From an uncultured Gilliamella sp. (GTDB lineage Bacteria; Pseudomonadota; Gammaproteobacteria; Enterobacterales; Orbaceae): a stretch of 64,000 nt of DNA. How positions within the stretch are numbered: the first letter of the stretch is position 1; each line of letters begins with the position of its first letter. The position numbers and the translations under genes are program-made. Positions 59,320 to 64,000 of this stretch are shown piece after piece. The DNA lies in NCBI GenBank assembly GCA_946481345.1, contig CAMLMY010000004.1:1-64000 (forward strand). Direction: 5' to 3'. The notes below the pieces were generated by a model, which saw only the letters and a program-made list of their open reading frames with translations, made no database searches and was not told the DNA's origin.

Positions 59320-60418
59320 TTATAAACCTGCTTTTAAGCTTTCTTCAATAAATTGATCTAAATCACCGTCTAAAACGGCTTGAGTATTACGGGTTTCGAC
59401 GCCGGTACGTAAATCTTTAATTCTCGAGTCGTCAAGTACATATGAACGGATTTGACTACCCCAACCAATATCGGATTTATTTTCTTCCATTTGCTGTTTT
59501 TCGGCATTCTTTTTCTGCATTTCCAGCTCATAAAGTTTCGCTTTGAGCTGTTTCATCGCTTGATCTTTATTACTATGTTGAGAGCGATTGTTTTGACATT
59601 GAGTCACAATCCCTGTTGGCACATGGGTAATACGAACAGCAGATTCGGTTTTATTAACATGCTGACCACCGGCACCAGATGCGCGATAAACATCAATACG
59701 TAGATCGGCAGGGTTGATATCAATATCAATATTATCATCAATTTCTGGATAGACAAATACTGATGCAAATGATGTATGACGTCGGTTACCTGAATCAAAT
59801 GGACTTTTACGAACTAAGCGATGAACGCCAGTTTCGGTACGTAACCAACCATAAGCATAATCACCAGATATCTTAATAGTGGCTGATTTTATGCCTGCTA
59901 CATCACCATCTGATACTTCCATCACTTCGGTACTAAATCCTTTTGATTCAGCCCAACGGAGATACATTCTAAGTAGCATTTCCGCCCAATCTTGTGCTTC
60001 AGTGCCACCAGATCCAGATTGGATATCTAAATAACAATCAGCACTATCATAATCACCTGAGAACATTCGACGGAACTCTAGGCCAGCTAGTTTTTTTTCT
60101 AATTGTTCTAGTTCTAGACTTGCTTCATCGAAAGTATCTTGATCTTCAGCTTCAACAGCAAGTTCAAGCAAGCCTTCAACATCGTCAAGTCCTTGATCTA
60201 ATGAATTAATGGTATTGATGATCTCTTCAAGCATTACTCGTTCTTTACCTAATGCTTGTGCTTTTTCTGGATCTGCCCAAACTTCCGATTGTTCTAATTC
60301 AGCATTGACTTCCTCAAGACGTTCTTTCTTGAGATCGTAGTCAAAGATACCCCCGAATCACATCTGTTCGCTCGGTTAATTCGGCTATTTTCGATTTGAT
60401 AGGATTAATTTCAAACAT
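59320..60418 (-). CDS. prfB: Peptide chain release factor 2, with programmed +1 frameshift
   Basis: RF2 recognises UGA and UAA. The gene starts at ATG 60418 and reads 25 codons to an in-frame TGA at 60341-60343. The site CGG GGG TAT CTT TGA C (about 60340-60355) carries the Shine-Dalgarno-like GGGGG and slippery CTT of classical RF2 autoregulation. A +1 shift continues as [11 protein letters not shown] and gives 365 aa, the E. coli length. The SPF tripeptide ([11 protein letters not shown]) and the GGQ loop ([12 protein letters not shown]) are intact. Translation start SD is weak. Confidence 0.97.
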
Positions 60419-60540
60419 ATTATGTTGTTTTGTTAATTTTTAAGTTTTTTAATTAATCCTACATTGTAACGGATTTAAGTATAACTTAGCAATTACCAAT
60501 TTGTTCACATCATTGATAATAATGTAAATGAATAATAAAT

Positions 60541-60568
60541 AAAAAATGACGCATATTGCGTCATTTTT
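60541..60568. terminator. Terminator after sodA
   Basis: A 12-bp perfect stem (60542-60553 with 60557-60568) with poly-A and poly-T sides. It ends sodA on the minus strand and can act in both directions. Confidence 0.9.
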
Positions 60569-60592
60569 ATAATGTGATATTTTTAAATGAGC

Positions 60593-61219
60593 TTATTTTT
60601 TCGCTTCTGCGTATAATTCAGCTACTTTATCCCAGTTAATCACATTCCAAAATGCACCGATGTAATCAGCACGGCGGTTTTGATATTTTAAATAATAAGC
60701 GTGTTCCCAAACATCAAGCGCTAAAATTGGTGTGCCAGAAACACCTGAAAATTTTTCACCCATAATTGGGGAGTCTTGATTAGCAGTTGAAACCACTTCT
60801 AGCTTATCATCTTTCAATACTAACCATGCCCAACCAGAACCAAAACGAGTTGCCGCAGCAGCTGAGAATTTTTCTTTAAATGCATCAACTGAACCAAAGT
60901 CTTTTTCAATAGCAGCTTTAAGTTCACCTTTAAGTTCAGTTCCAACTTTTAATAATTCCCAGAATAGAGTGTGGTTAACATGACCACCAACATTATTTTT
61001 AACACCAGTAATTTTGTCTGCAGGGACTTTGTCTAGATTTTTTAGTAATGTTTCAGGGCAAAAGTCTTTAACTTCGGTAGGTAACGATTCTAATAATGCA
61101 TTAGCGTTATTTACATAAGTTTGATGATGTTTGTCATGATGAAGATGCATTGTTTCAGTATCAATATAAGGCTCTAAAGCGTCATAAGCATAAGGTAAAG
61201 GGGGTAATGTATAAGCCAT
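60593..61219 (-). CDS. sodA: Manganese superoxide dismutase
   Basis: A 208-aa Fe/Mn-SOD that dismutates superoxide in the cytosol. Metal ligands are His27 ([13 protein letters not shown]), His in [13 protein letters not shown], and Asp and His in [18 protein letters not shown]. The [10 protein letters not shown] and [13 protein letters not shown] segments are typical of the Mn-type SodA. The start follows a GAGCAATTTC-type leader with AGGAGC. Confidence 0.95.
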   Translation of the reverse strand: MAYTLPPLPYAYDALEPYIDTETMHLHHDKHHQTYVNNANALLESLPTEVKDFCPETLLKNLDKVPADKITGVKNNVGGHVNHTLFWELLKVGTELKGELKAAIEKDFGSVDAFKEKFSAAAATRFGSGWAWLVLKDDKLEVVSTANQDSPIMGEKFSGVSGTPILALDVWEHAYYLKYQNRRADYIGAFWNVINWDKVAELYAEAKK

Positions 61220-61353
61220 GAAATTGCTCCTTTCATTTATTAAGTATTTTTAACTCATTTATACTGTCGAGTATACGGTCTATCAATATATCCCACAAAC
61301 TATTGTTTAGATAGCTTATGACTATCTAATTTAATATCATTGCTGTATAATTT

Positions 61354-62184
61354 TTACACTTCGTTTGGTTGTGTTAAATAAGGTGTATACATCATAATTG
61401 CATGATTTTCACTAATGAGTTTTTCCTCTATTTGATTATCGAGCAAATGAGTTTTTCGTTGCCATATCTTATTGTGTCTAGTGTATCCGCCCCACCATTG
61501 TTGTTCAATAACGTGATCGGTTTCGAATATTTCATAGTGATAAGATAAAGGTGTATTGGCAAGCAGTTCACCATGTAAATATTCATCATCTAACCAAAGA
61601 TTAAGTCGGTACGTTGTATTGGTTTTATTGAGTAATTGTAAATCGATATAGTTATAAGAAAGCGTTGCACCACAAGCAAATGGAATAGTACGGTTAACAT
61701 CCGGAAAAACATCAAAACTATGACGCCATCGTTCAATAATGGTTAAATCTGAATGTAATACCATCCAGTAAATCAAATTGCCAAGTTGGCATAAACCACC
61801 ACCAATATCTTTGCCGATTTGGCCATTATGTAATGAGAGACCTTCTAAAAAGCCGCGTTTCTTAGATGGTCGACCAACTTTTTGCCAAATTGAAAATCGT
61901 TGATTGGGCTTAATTATCGAACCGTCGAGCTGTTCAATTGCTAAGCGAAGGTTAGTAATTTTGTTATATTGCAAATACATATCAACATCTTTCAGTTGTC
62001 TTAACAATACCGATTGATGTTTTTTATGAGAATAGCAGCAAGTATTATTATTCTTATCAATTACGCTATAGGCATGACGGTTGCGCCACCAATCTAGTTT
62101 ACGTTTGAGAATAAAATACTCCTTACCTAATTTTAACCTTAAATTACTGCGTTTTTTAGGTTTATCTACAATAGTGTTTTGCAT
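61354..62184 (-). CDS. VanW family protein
   Basis: 276 aa. The VanW domain is recognisable by IIKPNQRFSIWQKVGRPSKKRGFLEG (about residue 95) and IGKDIGGGLCQLGNLIYWMVLHSDL (about 123-147). The domain's function is unknown; the name comes from vancomycin-resistance clusters but most VanW proteins are unrelated to resistance. No signal peptide or TM helix is evident; the N-terminus is basic (KKRSNLRLKLGKEYFILKRKL). It is 28 bp downstream of the amidotransferase gene. Confidence 0.85.
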   Translation of the reverse strand: MQNTIVDKPKKRSNLRLKLGKEYFILKRKLDWWRNRHAYSVIDKNNNTCCYSHKKHQSVLLRQLKDVDMYLQYNKITNLRLAIEQLDGSIIKPNQRFSIWQKVGRPSKKRGFLEGLSLHNGQIGKDIGGGLCQLGNLIYWMVLHSDLTIIERWRHSFDVFPDVNRTIPFACGATLSYNYIDLQLLNKTNTTYRLNLWLDDEYLHGELLANTPLSYHYEIFETDHVIEQQWWGGYTRHNKIWQRKTHLLDNQIEEKLISENHAIMMYTPYLTQPNEV

Positions 62185-62212
62185 ACAACAACCATCCTAA
62201 CTACTAAATTGC

Positions 62213-62941
62213 TTATTTTTTTATAAGTGATAAATAATTAAGGCTTAATTTATCTAAAAAGCCAAACAGTTTCTGATTCATTTCAGAATAATCATGGGAA
62301 CGAAGTTGGCTAGGTGTATCAACAAAACGATATTTTGCTGCTTGATTAAGATCACTTTCTGAGTGAGCAATCAGTTGTTCAACAACATCTAAAGTTAACT
62401 CCATATGACATTGAAAACCATATACTAAAGGACCATAAGCAATGATTTGTCGTGGGCAGCCTTCACTATAGGCAATAATTTGTGCTTCTTGGGTTAAACC
62501 TGGCATGTCATTGTGCCAATGGCCGACAGCTAAACCCTTGCCAAAATCAACAAATAAAGGATTATTTTTACCTATTTCAGTTAAGGTGATAGGGAACTTA
62601 CCGATTTCCTTTTCCGGACTATGACCATGTGGGGCTCCTAAAGCTTCACCAATTAATTGTGAACCAAGACAGACGCCAAGTACGATTTTTTTTGAATTGA
62701 TAGCCGATAATATTACTGCTTGTTCCGCTAGCGAGTCAAAATGAGGGCACTCTTGTTTGGTTGTTGCTGGTGATTGTGGGCCACCCATAATAATCAACAT
62801 ATCAATATTATCTACATTGTTGGGAAGAGGTTCACCAAGATAAACACGAGAATAACTAATGGTATAACGATGTTCTTTAGCCCATTGCTCATAAGCTCCA
62901 GGAGCTTCGAAATCTTCATGAATAATAAAATGCAAATGCAT
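62213..62941 (-). CDS. Class I glutamine amidotransferase-like protein
   Basis: 242 aa with a GATase fold. The nucleophilic Cys is in VLGVCLGSQLIGEALGA (about residue 95), and the second catalytic residues His and Glu are in YGFQCHMELTLDVV (about 180). These stand-alone GuaA-like proteins amidate or hydrolyse gamma-glutamyl groups; the substrate is unknown. It likely forms a two-gene unit with the VanW gene. Confidence 0.85.
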   Translation of the reverse strand: MHLHFIIHEDFEAPGAYEQWAKEHRYTISYSRVYLGEPLPNNVDNIDMLIIMGGPQSPATTKQECPHFDSLAEQAVILSAINSKKIVLGVCLGSQLIGEALGAPHGHSPEKEIGKFPITLTEIGKNNPLFVDFGKGLAVGHWHNDMPGLTQEAQIIAYSEGCPRQIIAYGPLVYGFQCHMELTLDVVEQLIAHSESDLNQAAKYRFVDTPSQLRSHDYSEMNQKLFGFLDKLSLNYLSLIKK

Positions 62942-63114
62942 TGGTAAATCTCCTTTAACCTAACTATTATCGATCAGAATACTCAATTGCCATTAGATGT
63001 GAATATGGAAAATTAAGCGCGATAATTATTATGAATCTTTTATTAAGAAAGACAATAGTAAAGATATCAATAGGCGATAAACAAATAAGTTATAGAGCAG
63101 AAGAATAATAGGCA

Positions 63115-63139
63115 TAAAAAAATCTGCTTGAGCAGATTT
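63115..63139 (-). terminator. Terminator of tRNA-Asn
   Basis: An 8-bp perfect stem (63120-63127 with 63132-63139) with a 4-base loop, followed on the minus strand by a T-run. It is 15 bp downstream of the tRNA 3' end. Confidence 0.85.
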
Positions 63140-63154
63140 CAACATTCGGAAAGT

Positions 63155-63230
63155 TGGCTCCTCCAACAGGACTTGAACCTGTGACATACGGATTAACAGT
63201 CCGCCGTTCTACCGACTGAACTATGGAGGA
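63155..63230 (-). tRNA. tRNA-Asn (anticodon GUU)
   Basis: A 76-nt cloverleaf on the minus strand beginning TCCTCCATAG and ending CTATGGAGGA-complement plus encoded CCA. The D-arm GTTCAGTCGGTAGAAC, anticodon loop CTGTTAAT (GUU) and T-loop GGTTCAAGTCC are intact. It stands alone, with a terminator following. Confidence 0.95.
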
Positions 63231-63324
63231 ACCGAAATGTAGCGCGCATATTATAGATTTAATGACGCTATGTCAATAGTTAAATTGTTTAAAATGCGTT
63301 TTTTGTACCAGATTATCTCGATTA

Positions 63325-63885
63325 TTATGCTTCAAGTATTTGGATTGTCTTGAATAATGTCTTTTGTCTGAGTAGTTGTTGTGGATGTGATCCTAGTTCT
63401 CCTTCAGGGATCGTTTGATTTAATGCTTGATAATATTTGATCCAATAAGGCAGAATTTGGCCTGTGGCTAAATCGCTAAAGTTCATAGGATAACGTTGAA
63501 AATAATCTTCACCAGATGGGTACTTGAAGGCATAAGTAATCAGTTCACTACAGTAAAACCCTTTATCATCTTCGCGAAAACTATGGTTATAAGGCAACCC
63601 TAGACAGGTTTGCACCCGCATTAATGCGTTTTTAATGACGGAATCATCATAAATGGTTGCTACTAGATTATATTGAGCGGTAGCTAAAAAATTGTTAAGG
63701 GGCTGTTGGATTACCCCATGTTTTTGAGTGGCTTCAATGACGATATTATTGCCAATATATAAACCAACATGGCTTATCTGATTGATTCTCTCCTCTGAGC
63801 AAAGCTGTGAACCAGAATGCGTAATCGCTTTATTAAATTCGCTTTCTTCATGCTGGGATTGAAAAATAATATCGCCAAGTTGCAT
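63325..63885 (-). CDS. YiiX-like permuted papain-fold enzyme
   Basis: 186 aa of the YiiX/YebB NlpC/P60-related group. The start MQLGDIIFQSQ, QISHVGLYIGNNIVIEAT (catalytic His near residue 40) and GFYCSELITYAFK (catalytic Cys near 118) show the circularly permuted order of this family. Members hydrolyse amide bonds in lipids, peptides or cell-wall fragments; the substrate is unknown. No signal peptide is visible. It is two bases from the bioY-like gene, so they are likely co-transcribed. Confidence 0.85.
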   Translation of the reverse strand: MQLGDIIFQSQHEESEFNKAITHSGSQLCSEERINQISHVGLYIGNNIVIEATQKHGVIQQPLNNFLATAQYNLVATIYDDSVIKNALMRVQTCLGLPYNHSFREDDKGFYCSELITYAFKYPSGEDYFQRYPMNFSDLATGQILPYWIKYYQALNQTIPEGELGSHPQQLLRQKTLFKTIQILEA

Positions 63886-63887
63886 TT

Positions 63888-64000
63888 TTATTGATGTTTT
63901 TTAGCGTGATGACGCCATAATGAAAACATGACACAAGTTGCGATGATAAATTTAAGTGCATCAACACCAACAAAAGGTAAATAGCCTACTTGTATCGCTT
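63888..64000 (-). CDS. bioY: BioY-family biotin transporter, C-terminal end only
   Basis: The minus-strand frame to a TAA at 63888-63890 encodes IQVGYLPFVGVDALKFIIA and then a short tail ending KKHQ. This matches the last TM helix of BioY-type S components of ECF biotin transporters. The 5' part lies beyond the window edge. Only about 37 residues are visible. Confidence 0.6.
   Translation of the reverse strand, partial: AIQVGYLPFVGVDALKFIIATCVMFSLWRHHAKKHQ

Noticed and set aside
1..64000. CRISPR array, insertion sequence or prophage
   Set aside because: No regularly spaced repeats, transposase, integrase or phage structural genes were found; the accessory content is metabolic.

Overview
The window is AT-rich chromosomal DNA of a gammaproteobacterium. 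Many gene neighbourhoods match Escherichia coli: ftsY-ftsE-ftsX-rpoH, mobB/mobA-yihD-dsbA, ribF-ileS-lspA-ispH, ydbH-ynbE-ydbL, satP/dnaK-dnaJ, grcA/ung, upp-uraA and prfB-lysS. The low GC content, short intergenic gaps, several phosphotransferase (PTS) sugar systems and anaerobic markers (glycyl radical cofactor GrcA, an FNR box) suggest a host-associated fermenter. The Orbales (Gilliamella-like bee-gut symbionts) fit best. That placement is inference from gene content, not a computed phylogeny.

Layout. 1-4.4 kb: rRNA modification (rluE), membrane targeting and division (ftsYEX) and the heat-shock sigma factor rpoH behind a near-perfect CRP site. 4.6-11.7 kb: a small lipoprotein, an Asp/Glu racemase-family protein, an unrecognised secreted protein, a sirtuin lacking most zinc cysteines, mtgA, mobB/mobA, a threonine-aldolase-like enzyme, yihD and a DsbA with a CPSC active site. 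11.8-15 kb: macAB efflux. 15.2-26.4 kb: housekeeping (yfhL, ispH, lspA, ileS, ribF, folE, polA, gltX). 26.4-30.6 kb: the YdbH-YnbE-YdbL envelope lipid-transport set, with a short YdbH, and asnB.

30.9-50.9 kb is the accessory part, rich in sugar PTS genes and interrupted by the core satP/dnaK/dnaJ block. (a) A mannose-family PTS (IIC, IID, IIB, IIA) is headed by a D-2-hydroxyacid dehydrogenase and followed by a membrane protein that looks like an M28 aminopeptidase with lost metal ligands. (b) A GntR/UTRA regulator, a mannonate-dehydratase-like enzyme and a glucose-superfamily EIIBC form a second sugar locus with a CRP site; a relic of a glycyl-radical-protein C-terminus lies at its left edge. 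(c) A LevR-type sigma-54 activator is divergent from a cellobiose/lactose-family PTS (IIA, IIB, IIC) plus a tyrosine-phosphatase-fold protein, with a textbook -24/-12 promoter and repeated TGTGTTTT-type sites between them. Neither (a) nor (c) encodes an obvious glycosidase, so substrates and downstream chemistry are open questions.

50.9-64 kb returns to core genes: grcA with an FNR box, ung, a gluconate-repressor-like LacI protein, upp, uraA, an isolated exported adhesin-like protein flanked by an empty 540-bp stretch, lysS, prfB with its programmed +1 frameshift, sodA, a VanW-family protein, a glutamine amidotransferase, tRNA-Asn(GUU), a YiiX-like papain-fold protein and the truncated end of a bioY-like gene.
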